Source: Lactovum sp047974165
GTDB lineage: Bacteria > Bacillota > Bacilli > Lactobacillales > Streptococcaceae
Length of the DNA: 27,504 nucleotides
NCBI GenBank assembly: GCA_047974165.1
Contig: JBKECB010000087.1
Location: forward strand, 1-27,504
Direction: 5' to 3'
Part shown: positions 15,457 through 22,673 of the stretch, piece after piece
Layout of the letters: each line of letters begins with the position of its first letter
Numbering within the stretch: position 1 is the first letter of the stretch
The notes under the pieces: model-generated
Told to the model about the DNA's origin: nothing
Database searches by the model: none
The model's input: only the letters and a program-made list of their open reading frames with translations
Made by a program: the position numbers and the translations under genes

Positions 15457-16623
15457 TTAATAATCTTTTATTCTTTCTTTATAAGTAGCTACTGCTTCTT
15501 TTAATTCTAAAAGAGTATCTGAATTAAACTTATCACAAATTTCCTGAGCAAGAACTGTAGCAACAACATTTTCCATAACTACTCCTGCAGCTGGTAGAGC
15601 AGTCGGATCTGAACGTTCAACGCTTGCCTCATGCGTCTTATGTTCCTCAATATCAACAGACATTAAAGGTTTATACAGAGTTGGGATAGGTTTCATAACT
15701 GCTCGAATAATTAAATCCTCACCATTTGACATCCCACCTTCAAAACCTCCCAAACTGTTTGTTGTACGAGCAAAGCCTTTTTCCTTTGACCAGATAATTT
15801 CATCCATAACCTCTGAACCTTGCTGTTTTCCTGCTTCAAACCCAATTCCAAATTCAATACCTTTAATTGCATTAATCCCAATAACAGCCTGTGCAATCTT
15901 TCCATCTAATTTTCTATCATAATGAACATAAGAGCCCAAGCCTGCTGGAACATTTTCAACACGAACTTCAATCACCCCTCCAATGCTATCTCCCTCACGC
16001 TTAATCTGATCAATATATTTTCGAATCCTTCCAGCTTGAGAGTCAATTACAATTGAGAGATTATTTTTCTTTGCAGTTTCTAAAATCTGTCCTACTGTCA
16101 AGCCATCAGGTAGCTCAATATCTAAGCCTCCAAAGTTAACAATATGATTGGCAATTTCAATATCCAATACCTTTAAAATTTGCTTGGCTACCGCTCCTAC
16201 TGCTACTCGCATTGTTGTTTCACGCGCACTAGAACGCTCTAGGACATTTCTAAGATCGTCAAAATTATATTTCATTCCCCCCACAAGATCTGCATGACCA
16301 GGTCGAGGTTTTGTCACACGACGCTGCATTCTTGTCTGTTCATCCACTTCTGCAATTTCCATAATTTGATGCCAATTCTTATAGTCTTGGTTTTCAACAG
16401 TTAGTGTTATCGGTGAACCTAAAGTCTTGCCATGCCTTACTCCTGAACTAATTTCAACCTTATCCATTTCTATATTCATTCGCTCTCCACGGCCATAGCC
16501 TCCTTGTCGGCGTTTTAACTCAATATTAATATCATCTGCTGATAGAGAAAGTCCCGCAGGAACTCCTTCAATAATAGCAGTTAACTTTGGTCCATGAGAC
16601 TCTCCAGCTGTAAAATATCTCAT
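15457..16623 (-). CDS. aroC: Chorismate synthase
   Basis: Last step of the shikimate pathway: removes phosphate from 5-enolpyruvylshikimate-3-phosphate to give chorismate, using reduced FMN. The 388 residues match Gram-positive enzymes. Motifs are FTAGESHGP with His10, RRQGGYGRGERM, and RPGHADL, followed by NVLERSSARETTMRVAVGA in the active site. ATG follows AAAGGAGG. The gene is apart from aroB-aroE-aroD (18708-21987), separated by a PadR operon with its own promoter and terminators. A second short frame within it is a shadow. Confidence 0.97.
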   Translation of the reverse strand: MRYFTAGESHGPKLTAIIEGVPAGLSLSADDINIELKRRQGGYGRGERMNIEMDKVEISSGVRHGKTLGSPITLTVENQDYKNWHQIMEIAEVDEQTRMQRRVTKPRPGHADLVGGMKYNFDDLRNVLERSSARETTMRVAVGAVAKQILKVLDIEIANHIVNFGGLDIELPDGLTVGQILETAKKNNLSIVIDSQAGRIRKYIDQIKREGDSIGGVIEVRVENVPAGLGSYVHYDRKLDGKIAQAVIGINAIKGIEFGIGFEAGKQQGSEVMDEIIWSKEKGFARTTNSLGGFEGGMSNGEDLIIRAVMKPIPTLYKPLMSVDIEEHKTHEASVERSDPTALPAAGVVMENVVATVLAQEICDKFNSDTLLELKEAVATYKERIKDY

Positions 16624-16671
16624 ATTTCCTCCTTTTTCGTTCCCTTTAATACTACTACAAATCTTAAATAA

Positions 16672-16677
16672 AGTATA
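16672..16677 (-). promoter_or_regulatory. Probable -10 box of aroC
   Basis: TATACT on the minus strand lies about 50 bases upstream of the aroC ATG, with a weak -35 region. Since a terminator lies just upstream (16715-16746), aroC needs its own promoter, which supports this choice. Confidence 0.55.
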
Positions 16678-16714
16678 GCTTAAACTTATTTTTCTAACTT
16701 TAATATTTTAATAT

Positions 16715-16746
16715 AAAAAACTTCCCAATTTAACTGGAAGTTTTTT
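16715..16746. terminator. Intrinsic terminator after the DUF4097 gene
   Basis: AAAAAACTTCC and GGAAGTTTTTT form an 11-bp stem around a ten-base loop, with T-runs in both directions. On the minus strand it follows the DUF4097 stop by about 20 bases and closes the padR operon. Confidence 0.85.
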
Positions 16747-16765
16747 TAATATTAGTATATTTCTA

Positions 16766-17704
16766 TTATTTTGTCTTAAGTTCAATCTCTCCATTTATAT
16801 TTCTAATAAAAATTAACTTATCAGAATTTCCTGTTTTCCCTTGTCTTTCTTTACCATTAATGATTGCTTCATCATTTTTTGCCTCTAAATCAAATTGATA
16901 ATCCTTTTCTTTCTGAGATAAATCTACAAAAATATCTCCATCTTTATTATTAATATTTAAAGATTCTGTCAAATCTAAATTATAAATATCAATCTCTCCA
17001 TTTACAGTTTCAAATGACACTTTTTTAATTGCTTGAGTATTTTTAAGAAAAATATCATCATTTTTATTTTTAGCCTTTAACGATTGCACTTTTAAGTCTT
17101 CTAGCTTAATAAGACTATCATTATTTTCTAACACAATATTTTCTGCCTGTATTTTCTCTAATTTTATTACTGCATTATTATTTGTCACACTGATATCTTT
17201 TTTAGCTATCACATTTTCTGCATAAAAATCCTCATTATTACTTTTTACATCTAAAGATTTGATACTAACATCAGAAATATCTACTTCCCCATCTTTACTA
17301 TCCAGCACAAGTTTTGTATCTAAATCTTCAGGAAGATAAAGTTCAATACTTACATTAAAGTTTCCTACATTAAAAAACTTTCGATACCAAGGCTCTTTTC
17401 CAGCTTCACTGATAGTTAAATTTTTTGCATTTTCAATTTTATAGTACTCTTCTTTACTTTCAGAAGTTTTCAAATGTATTTTATCATCATCTGAAGGTCG
17501 AATAATAATATCTTCTGTGATAGTTTCAAGGCTAATAACTTCGTAATTTGACTTAAAGCTATACTCTTTCTCTTTTCTTTCTGCAGTTACTTTAAAAACA
17601 TCAAAGCCCCCAACAATAACTGAAATTAGCAGAAAGAAAAATCCAACTCCTACTAAATATGTTCCTATTTTGAATCCTTGTTTCATATTTTTATTATCTT
17701 TCAT
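16766..17704 (-). CDS. DUF4097-family surface-facing membrane protein
   Basis: A 312-residue protein with one membrane helix (about 14-33, GTYLVGVGFFFLLISVIVGG) and a long C-terminal part with short repeats of alternating hydrophobic and polar residues (ITEDIIIRPSDDDKIHLK, VDISDVSIKSLDVKSNN, GEIDIYNLDLTESLNINNKD). This is the DUF4097/DUF4098 pattern, a predicted right-handed beta-helix-like fold facing outside. These proteins often sit behind PadR-HAAS genes and may sense or shape the envelope, but no activity is established. ATG follows AAAGGA and overlaps the preceding gene by 11 bases. Confidence 0.85.
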   Translation of the reverse strand: MKDNKNMKQGFKIGTYLVGVGFFFLLISVIVGGFDVFKVTAERKEKEYSFKSNYEVISLETITEDIIIRPSDDDKIHLKTSESKEEYYKIENAKNLTISEAGKEPWYRKFFNVGNFNVSIELYLPEDLDTKLVLDSKDGEVDISDVSIKSLDVKSNNEDFYAENVIAKKDISVTNNNAVIKLEKIQAENIVLENNDSLIKLEDLKVQSLKAKNKNDDIFLKNTQAIKKVSFETVNGEIDIYNLDLTESLNINNKDGDIFVDLSQKEKDYQFDLEAKNDEAIINGKERQGKTGNSDKLIFIRNINGEIELKTK

Positions 17705-18305
17705 AATGTTCCTTTCTTAATTCTATTAATTTTTCTTTTGCTTTTTTCAAGGGCCAGACATTCCAGTCAAAAAACTTTTTCAAAATGAAAAGAAGAGGTT
17801 GGAAAAACATTATAACTAATCCTATCATGATAAGACCTAGACTAAAGTATGCTAAACCTGTCATTATATTTATTGTTAGCATTCTGACAAGTCCTATAAA
17901 AAGACTAAGAACTCCCGTAAGAATAAATGGAGTATAAATTGAAACAAGTACAATAGGTATGGTCCAAAAAATTGTCAGTCCAGTTACTAACAAAGCAAGT
18001 AAACAAGCAAATAAAATTAGCCATAAAGGACTCCCTACAAAAAGCATTAATTTATTAATTTTATTCTCTTTTGTTTTAGACATAATACCGTCTTTTACAA
18101 TAGAAGTTAAGCTAACTTCTTCCTCAACGCCAGTCACAATTTCTTCCGTATTTGAAAAGCTTACTATCACTTCCTCTAGTGTAAATCCATCTTCTAACTT
18201 ATCTTCAAAACTTTCTTCATAATAGCTTAAAGCTTTTTCAACCTCTTGCTTTGGTAAGTGAGAAAGTTTCTTCTTTAAATCTCTAAAAAATTCTTCTTTA
18301 GTCAT
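17694..18305 (-). CDS. DUF1700 / HAAS-domain membrane protein
   Basis: A 203-residue protein with a soluble N-terminal HAAS-type helical domain (about 1-60, MTKEEFFRDLKKKLSHLP ... ALSYYEESFEDKLEDG) typical of DUF1700, followed by about four membrane helices (about 85-175) and a basic tail. HAAS domains are thought to link PadR-like regulators to membrane sensors. It overlaps padR by eight bases at its start and the DUF4097 gene at its end, so the three are one unit. Confidence 0.85.
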   Translation of the reverse strand: MTKEEFFRDLKKKLSHLPKQEVEKALSYYEESFEDKLEDGFTLEEVIVSFSNTEEIVTGVEEEVSLTSIVKDGIMSKTKENKINKLMLFVGSPLWLILFACLLALLVTGLTIFWTIPIVLVSIYTPFILTGVLSLFIGLVRMLTINIMTGLAYFSLGLIMIGLVIMFFQPLLFILKKFFDWNVWPLKKAKEKLIELRKEHYER

Positions 18306-18612
18306 TAAATCCCTCCTTTATAAAATTAAATACAACTGTAACATCTTCCCAGTCAATGATAAACTCTTTAATTCGTTGTCTACCTTCTTCTGTAATTTTA
18401 AAATATTTCCTTAATCGACCATTATATTCAACACTATAAACTTCTAAATATTTATTTTTTTCCAGACGTTTTAATATTGGATAAAGTGTAGACTCTGATA
18501 TTTCTATAATTTCTGAAAGATCTTTCACAATTTGGTAGCCATAAGAATCTTTTTTTGTTAGTATCTTTAGAACACAAATTTCTAACAGACCTTTTTTTAA
18601 TTGAGTATCCAT
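18298..18612 (-). CDS. PadR-family transcriptional regulator
   Basis: A 104-residue winged-helix repressor. Family marks are LLEICVLKILTKKDSYGYQI, SESTLYPILKRLEKNKYLE and the wing GRLRKYFKITEEG. I start it at ATG 18612 (MDTQLKKG), six bases after AAAGGAG; a GTG five codons earlier overlaps that ribosome site. It has the short C-terminal tail of PadR subfamily 2. It is first in the operon with the HAAS and DUF4097 proteins and probably represses it through the site at 18643-18658. Confidence 0.92.
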   Translation of the reverse strand: MDTQLKKGLLEICVLKILTKKDSYGYQIVKDLSEIIEISESTLYPILKRLEKNKYLEVYSVEYNGRLRKYFKITEEGRQRIKEFIIDWEDVTVVFNFIKEGFND

Positions 18613-18632
18613 AGTATCTCCTTTCACATTAT

Positions 18633-18661
18633 ATTATATATTACATAGTATTATATGTCAA
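18633..18661 (-). promoter_or_regulatory. Promoter of the padR operon with embedded inverted repeat
   Basis: Consensus TTGACA (18661-18656) and consensus TATAAT (18638-18633) are exactly 17 bases apart. The spacer holds ACATA-N6-TATGT (18643-18658), a perfect inverted repeat resembling PadR sites (ATGT/ACAT arms) and overlapping the -35. A bound repressor there would exclude polymerase, so autorepression is likely. Confidence 0.85.
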
Positions 18662-18685
18662 GTAATATTTTCAAAAAATTCTAAT

Positions 18686-18713
18686 AAAAAAAATCTTAAA
18701 GGAATTTTTAAGA
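18686..18713 (-). terminator. Intrinsic terminator of the aro operon, overlapping the aroB stop
   Basis: TCTTAAA and TTTAAGA (18713-18694) with a six-base loop are followed by eight T on the minus strand. The aroB stop codon is within the left arm. Confidence 0.85.
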
Positions 18714-19772
18714 CTTTTTGTTATTTATAAGTGTAGCTATATCTTGAATAAACAAAGGGTAAATTTGATAAGAAGCAATTTGGGGAACAAGAATAAGCTG
18801 TAAATATTCTGATTTTATTTTTTTATCGTGGCTGATAAATTCTAAAAGTTGAGAAGCTTCATCATTCATACTTATAGGTAGTTGAAATTTAGAAAGCATT
18901 GCTTTTATTTTTTTAGTCAAGCCTTTCTCTATCAGATTATTTTTTTCTGCCCAGATTGATAGCTCGACCATTCCAATAGCAACGGCTTCTCCATGCATTA
19001 ACTCACCTAAATTAATAGCCTCAAGCGCATGGCCTATCGTATGCCCAAAGTTTAAACTTAAACGTCTTTCATTATCATAAGTATCTTCAACAATAGCTTG
19101 TCTTTTTACCTCAATAGAGTGAGCGATCAAAAAATCAGCCTCATCTAAAATATCCTCTTCTGACATTTCTTCTAACTTTTCCCATAATAATTTATCAGCA
19201 ATTAAAGCAGATTTTATTACTTCTGCCATTCCCTCATGAAGGCATCTTTTATCTAAGGTTTGAAGACAGTCAGGGTCGATAAATACTGCATCTGGTTGGG
19301 CAAAAGTTCCAATCATGTTCTTTGCCTGAGGGTGATTAATTCCTGTCTTACCACCTATTGAGCTATCAACTTGAGCTGTCAGGGAAGTTGCTATTTGGAT
19401 AAATGAAATCCCACGCATATAAGTTGAGGCTACAAATGCTGCTAAGTCCCCAACAACTCCTCCGCCAAGAGCAATAATTCCATCAGTACGTGTCAAGCCC
19501 GAACAGGCACAAAAATCCCAAGCTTTAGATGCAGTTTGTAAATTTTTACTTTTCTCTCCTGCTTGAAATTCAAAAAGAAAAACAGTAAATCCTACTTTTT
19601 CTAAAGAATAACAGATTTTCTCACCATAAATTTTATTTACCTGATGATCTGTAATAACAACAAGTCGTCTTTTTGACCAAAGCTTTTTTATCTGATCAGA
19701 AAGACTATTTAAGCAGCCTCTTTCAATCAAAATATCATAACATTTATCTTTAAGATCTACCTTAATCTTCAT
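18708..19772 (-). CDS. aroB: 3-dehydroquinate synthase
   Basis: Converts DAHP to 3-dehydroquinate, second step of the shikimate pathway, using NAD and a divalent metal. The 354 residues show GGGVVGDLAAFVAS (103-116), QVDSSIGGKTGIN (134-146), and the metal ligands Glu180 (HEGMAEVIKSA), His244 (NFGHTIGHALE) and His260 (MHGEAV). The ATG overlaps the end of the upstream DUF1361 gene by four bases, implying coupling. A terminator covers its stop. Confidence 0.97.
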   Translation of the reverse strand: MKIKVDLKDKCYDILIERGCLNSLSDQIKKLWSKRRLVVITDHQVNKIYGEKICYSLEKVGFTVFLFEFQAGEKSKNLQTASKAWDFCACSGLTRTDGIIALGGGVVGDLAAFVASTYMRGISFIQIATSLTAQVDSSIGGKTGINHPQAKNMIGTFAQPDAVFIDPDCLQTLDKRCLHEGMAEVIKSALIADKLLWEKLEEMSEEDILDEADFLIAHSIEVKRQAIVEDTYDNERRLSLNFGHTIGHALEAINLGELMHGEAVAIGMVELSIWAEKNNLIEKGLTKKIKAMLSKFQLPISMNDEASQLLEFISHDKKIKSEYLQLILVPQIASYQIYPLFIQDIATLINNKKS

Positions 19773-20461
19773 CCTCTCTCTCCCTCCTCATCTTTCATAG
19801 AAAAAATAAAACCTAAAGTAATCATAAAGACTTGAAAAAGAGTAAAAGCTAATAAAAAAACAAAATGCTCGGGAGAAATAATACGAAAAAGACTTTCAAT
19901 TGTATAAAAAGGTCTCAAAATAAGATCCCAAGAGTTAAGACGAAGAAGCTCATTATCTACTCGCCCCGCATATATCGCAACTGAACTTAAAAAAGAAGTA
20001 ACGATAATAAAAATCAACCTATAAATTTTTTTATGGAGAAAAACTTTCAAAAAAAGTAACATTGTCTCAACTGCAATAAGTACACCTAAAAAAACTGCTG
20101 ACATCAAAAGCATATAGTAGATTGTCTCTTTAGTTCCAATAAAATTAAAGGTCCTAGGATTAGGGAACCAATCACCAATATGCTTTGCATCTGTAATCAT
20201 ATAAAAACTATTAGGATAGAATAAAAAGGCCAAGAAAAAACATATAATCTGTCCATATTTATTTTTTAATCTCATCAAGAGAAAAACTAAATTATAAGAA
20301 ATATAAGCCAAAAAAAGGTTCCAAATCATTCCGATAGGTAGACCTTCATAACCTGAAAATTTCCAATCCCCCTCTTTAAATAATATAAAAAAGAAAAAAG
20401 AACAGCAGGCATAAATAATAAAAGCAAGATTTAAATAAATAATTTTCTTATTTTTTAACAT
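19769..20461 (-). CDS. DUF1361 membrane protein in the aro operon
   Basis: A 230-residue membrane protein with about six helices. The segments MIWNLFLAYISYNL (about 45-58) and FYPNSFYMITDAKHI (about 81-95) are the DUF1361 signatures. No function is known for the family. It lies between aroE and aroB with overlaps of 14 bases and four bases, so it is translated with them. Whether it has anything to do with aromatic synthesis is unknown; it could be a transporter or merely a passenger. Confidence 0.85.
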   Translation of the reverse strand: MLKNKKIIYLNLAFIIYACCSFFFFILFKEGDWKFSGYEGLPIGMIWNLFLAYISYNLVFLLMRLKNKYGQIICFFLAFLFYPNSFYMITDAKHIGDWFPNPRTFNFIGTKETIYYMLLMSAVFLGVLIAVETMLLFLKVFLHKKIYRLIFIIVTSFLSSVAIYAGRVDNELLRLNSWDLILRPFYTIESLFRIISPEHFVFLLAFTLFQVFMITLGFIFSMKDEEGERG

Positions 20462-21323
20462 AAACTTCTTTTTCTACCTCTCTCTTTATTCTTTCAAGAG
20501 GCATCTCCTTATCTGTCCAGAGTCGAAATGACTCTGCAGCTTGATAAATTAACATATCAAGTCCATTTACAGCCCGTAAATTTTGCCTTCTTGCCCATAA
20601 TAAAAAGGGACTTTCTATCCAGCGATAAATCAAATCTACACATAAAAGATGAGAATGTCCGCTTATATTTTTAGGGAATACCAAGGATTTTCCATCCATC
20701 CCAACAGAGGTTGCCTGAATTAAAAGATCCGACTGATAAATTTTTTCCTGCAAGTTTTTATAGTCGTCTAAATCATAAAGAAAAACTTGAGTCTCTCTTT
20801 TTTCAACTAAGTTCTTTAGCCAAGCTTCTACTAGAGAATAAGAGCTACTTTTCCTAATAAAAATAGAAATTTCTTTAACCTCTTTAAAAAGAGCTTCAAT
20901 AATAATTGCCTTTGCAGCAGCACCGGCTCCAAGAATTGTAATATTCTTATCTTTAGGATTAAAATTTTGTTCTTCTAGCAAAGATTTAAAAAAGCCATAA
21001 CCATCTGTATTATGAGCAATTAATTGGCCATTTTTTCGAACAATTGTATTAGCAGCTCCAATTAACTGAACTCTATCTGACAACTTATCCCACTTATTTA
21101 ATAATAAAGATTTGTAAGGCATAGATAAATTGACTCCATACATATCTAAAAATTGAATATTTTTTATGACTGAAGAAAATTCCTTTTCTTTTACATCCCA
21201 GGCTAAATAAACAGCATTTTCATCCATCAAATCAAAAGCAAGGTTATGAATTAAAGGAGAAAGACTGTGACGAATAGGATGTGCAACTACTGCTGCCATC
21301 CTTGTATTGCCATCAATCTTCAT
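20448..21323 (-). CDS. aroE: Shikimate dehydrogenase
   Basis: NADPH-dependent reduction of 3-dehydroshikimate to shikimate. The 291 residues hold the substrate motif HSLSP (Ser20, Ser22), catalytic Lys71 in NLSMPYK, Asp107 in NTDGYGF, and the nucleotide loop GAGAAAKA near 132-139. It overlaps aroD by 11 bases and the DUF1361 gene by 14, consistent with tight coupling. Confidence 0.96.
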   Translation of the reverse strand: MKIDGNTRMAAVVAHPIRHSLSPLIHNLAFDLMDENAVYLAWDVKEKEFSSVIKNIQFLDMYGVNLSMPYKSLLLNKWDKLSDRVQLIGAANTIVRKNGQLIAHNTDGYGFFKSLLEEQNFNPKDKNITILGAGAAAKAIIIEALFKEVKEISIFIRKSSSYSLVEAWLKNLVEKRETQVFLYDLDDYKNLQEKIYQSDLLIQATSVGMDGKSLVFPKNISGHSHLLCVDLIYRWIESPFLLWARRQNLRAVNGLDMLIYQAAESFRLWTDKEMPLERIKREVEKEVYVKK

Positions 21324-21987
21324 TTAAAGTATCAATCAACATCTTTGTTTTTGTAATACTTAACTGCCCTTGATTTTCTGCCTGATGTCCCACTCCTGAA
21401 GCAAAGGTTAGAGGTGACTCCATCACTCGACTAATTCGACCAAGTTTTCCTAAAGCAATCATTAAAAGTGGAGTTTTAAAACTCTCTCTAAAAATTCCGG
21501 CTGTTTGCATTAATTGCCAAACTTCTGCTTTTGTTTGTGGCTGCACTGCTACTTTTATCAAAGCCGGTTTATCTTCAGCAAAGTCAGACATAATCGTCAC
21601 TAAATCTTCAGGAATTTCTGATAAATTATGATAAGAATAAACTAACTTATCTAAATAATTCGAAAACTCCTTCAAAGATTTTTTTCTAGAATAAGCCTCT
21701 ACATCCACAAAATTTGGACGATATTCTTTTAAGATTCTTTTTAAAATATAATTATAAATCAACTCCGATTGTGTAAATCTCCCACCTTCAGCTTGTGAGC
21801 GTAAGGTAAACAAAATAGGCCAATCTCTAAATTTTTTAAAAATAATCTCTGCAGCTTCAAAAATCTTATCCACGGGCAAAAAATCTGCTCGCCATTCAAT
21901 CATATCAGCACCTACAAACCATGTCAAATCTATACTTTCAACCTCTGATAAATCTGAGGGACAAAAAGGAACAATAATACTTGTCAT
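21313..21987 (-). CDS. aroD: 3-dehydroquinate dehydratase, type I
   Basis: Dehydrates 3-dehydroquinate to 3-dehydroshikimate through a Schiff base. The 224 residues include EWRADF (Glu31, Arg33), the catalytic His120 in SYHNLSEIP and the Schiff-base Lys145 in ALIKVAVQP, followed by Ser-Gly near the end (FASGVGHQAENQGQLS). ATG follows AGGAG. It is 25 bases after the DUF2969 gene, likely cotranscribed with it. Confidence 0.96.
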   Translation of the reverse strand: MTSIIVPFCPSDLSEVESIDLTWFVGADMIEWRADFLPVDKIFEAAEIIFKKFRDWPILFTLRSQAEGGRFTQSELIYNYILKRILKEYRPNFVDVEAYSRKKSLKEFSNYLDKLVYSYHNLSEIPEDLVTIMSDFAEDKPALIKVAVQPQTKAEVWQLMQTAGIFRESFKTPLLMIALGKLGRISRVMESPLTFASGVGHQAENQGQLSITKTKMLIDTLNED

Positions 21988-22012
21988 TTTTTCTCCTACT
22001 TTCTAAATTTAA

Positions 22013-22213
22013 TTATAGTGATAAATTATAATGACGAATAACAAATTCTTCAGCATCTGAATAACTCTTTACTGTTGATAATAATTCCTTATCAGAAAAA
22101 GCTTTAAAGTTACTTCCTTCTTCTTTTACTGAACCAATCTTTTTTTTCCCAACAAATAGCTCAACGCCATTATCAATTTCCTTAACAATAATTTCTGTTT
22201 CTTTTTTACTCAT
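22013..22213 (-). CDS. DUF2969 protein
   Basis: A 66-residue protein matching DUF2969, a family confined to Streptococcaceae and related lactic bacteria, function unknown. Visible features are the beta-rich start (EIIVKEIDNGVELFVGKKKIG) and YSDAEEFVIRHYNLSL at the end. ATG follows TAGGAG, and aroD is 25 bases downstream. The base run TGTTAAAAT just upstream could be an extended -10, but it would leave no room for the ribosome site, so transcription may come from elsewhere. Confidence 0.85.
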   Translation of the reverse strand: MSKKETEIIVKEIDNGVELFVGKKKIGSVKEEGSNFKAFSDKELLSTVKSYSDAEEFVIRHYNLSL

Positions 22214-22227
22214 AACTCCTATTTTAA

Positions 22228-22258
22228 CAAAAAAACTCGCCAGTAGCGAATTTTTTGT
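22228..22258. terminator. Terminator between trxA and the DUF2969 gene
   Basis: AACTCGC and GCGAATT pair around a five-base loop (one G-T wobble) with A-runs and T-runs outside, so it can terminate in either direction. It follows trxA by about 25 bases. Confidence 0.8.
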
Positions 22259-22282
22259 AAGTAAATCTAAGCTAATTTTTAT

Positions 22283-22600
22283 TTATTTATCAATCTCTGA
22301 TAAAATCGATAAAATTTGCTGCTTATTATGTACTCCTGCTACTTGCTTAGCAACTTTTCCATCTTTAATGAACATTAATGTTGGAATCGACATTATTCCA
22401 AATGATTGAGCAGTTTCAGGTTCTTCATCAATATTCATTTTAAGAATCTTAAGTTCTGACTCCTCTAACTCTTCAGACAATTTTTCTAAAATCGGTGCCT
22501 GCATACGGCAAGGTCCACATCGCTCAGCCCAAAAATCTACTAAAACTGTTCCAGTTGCTATTTCTTCTTTAAAATTTGCATCTGTTGCAATATACTCCAT
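22283..22600 (-). CDS. trxA: Thioredoxin with an altered active-site flank (RCGPC)
   Basis: General protein disulfide reductase. Counted from ATG 22600, the protein has 105 residues: MEYIATD...; AAGGAG precedes it by six bases, while a TTG five codons upstream overlaps that site. The redox motif is FWAERCGPCRM. The Trp before CGPC, nearly invariant in thioredoxins (E. coli Trp31), is Arg (CGA codon) here. The rest is typical: IDEEPETAQSFGIMSIPTL with the cis-proline, and FIKDGK. It has its own promoter. The fold and Cys pair are intact, so activity is expected, but substrate recognition may differ. Confidence 0.93.
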   Translation of the reverse strand: MEYIATDANFKEEIATGTVLVDFWAERCGPCRMQAPILEKLSEELEESELKILKMNIDEEPETAQSFGIMSIPTLMFIKDGKVAKQVAGVHNKQQILSILSEIDK

Positions 22601-22631
22601 AAAAAACTCCTTCAACTTCTTTTATTATTTC

Positions 22632-22660
22632 ATTTTAACTCTTTTGTTTTATTTTTTCAA
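22632..22660 (-). promoter_or_regulatory. Promoter of trxA
   Basis: TTGAAA (22660-22655) and TAAAAT (22637-22632) are 17 bases apart on the minus strand. Each hexamer has one mismatch. It lies between mutS2 and trxA, with no terminator between them. Confidence 0.75.
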
Positions 22661-22673
22661 ATAATCTGCCTAT

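Noticed and set aside
15711..15905. Alternative 64-codon frame inside aroC
   Set aside because: Lies wholly within the chorismate synthase gene in another frame.
22214..22230. Extended -10 (TGTTAAAAT) just before the DUF2969 gene
   Set aside because: A start from it would lie at or after the ribosome site; it also overlaps the terminator, so it was not called a promoter.
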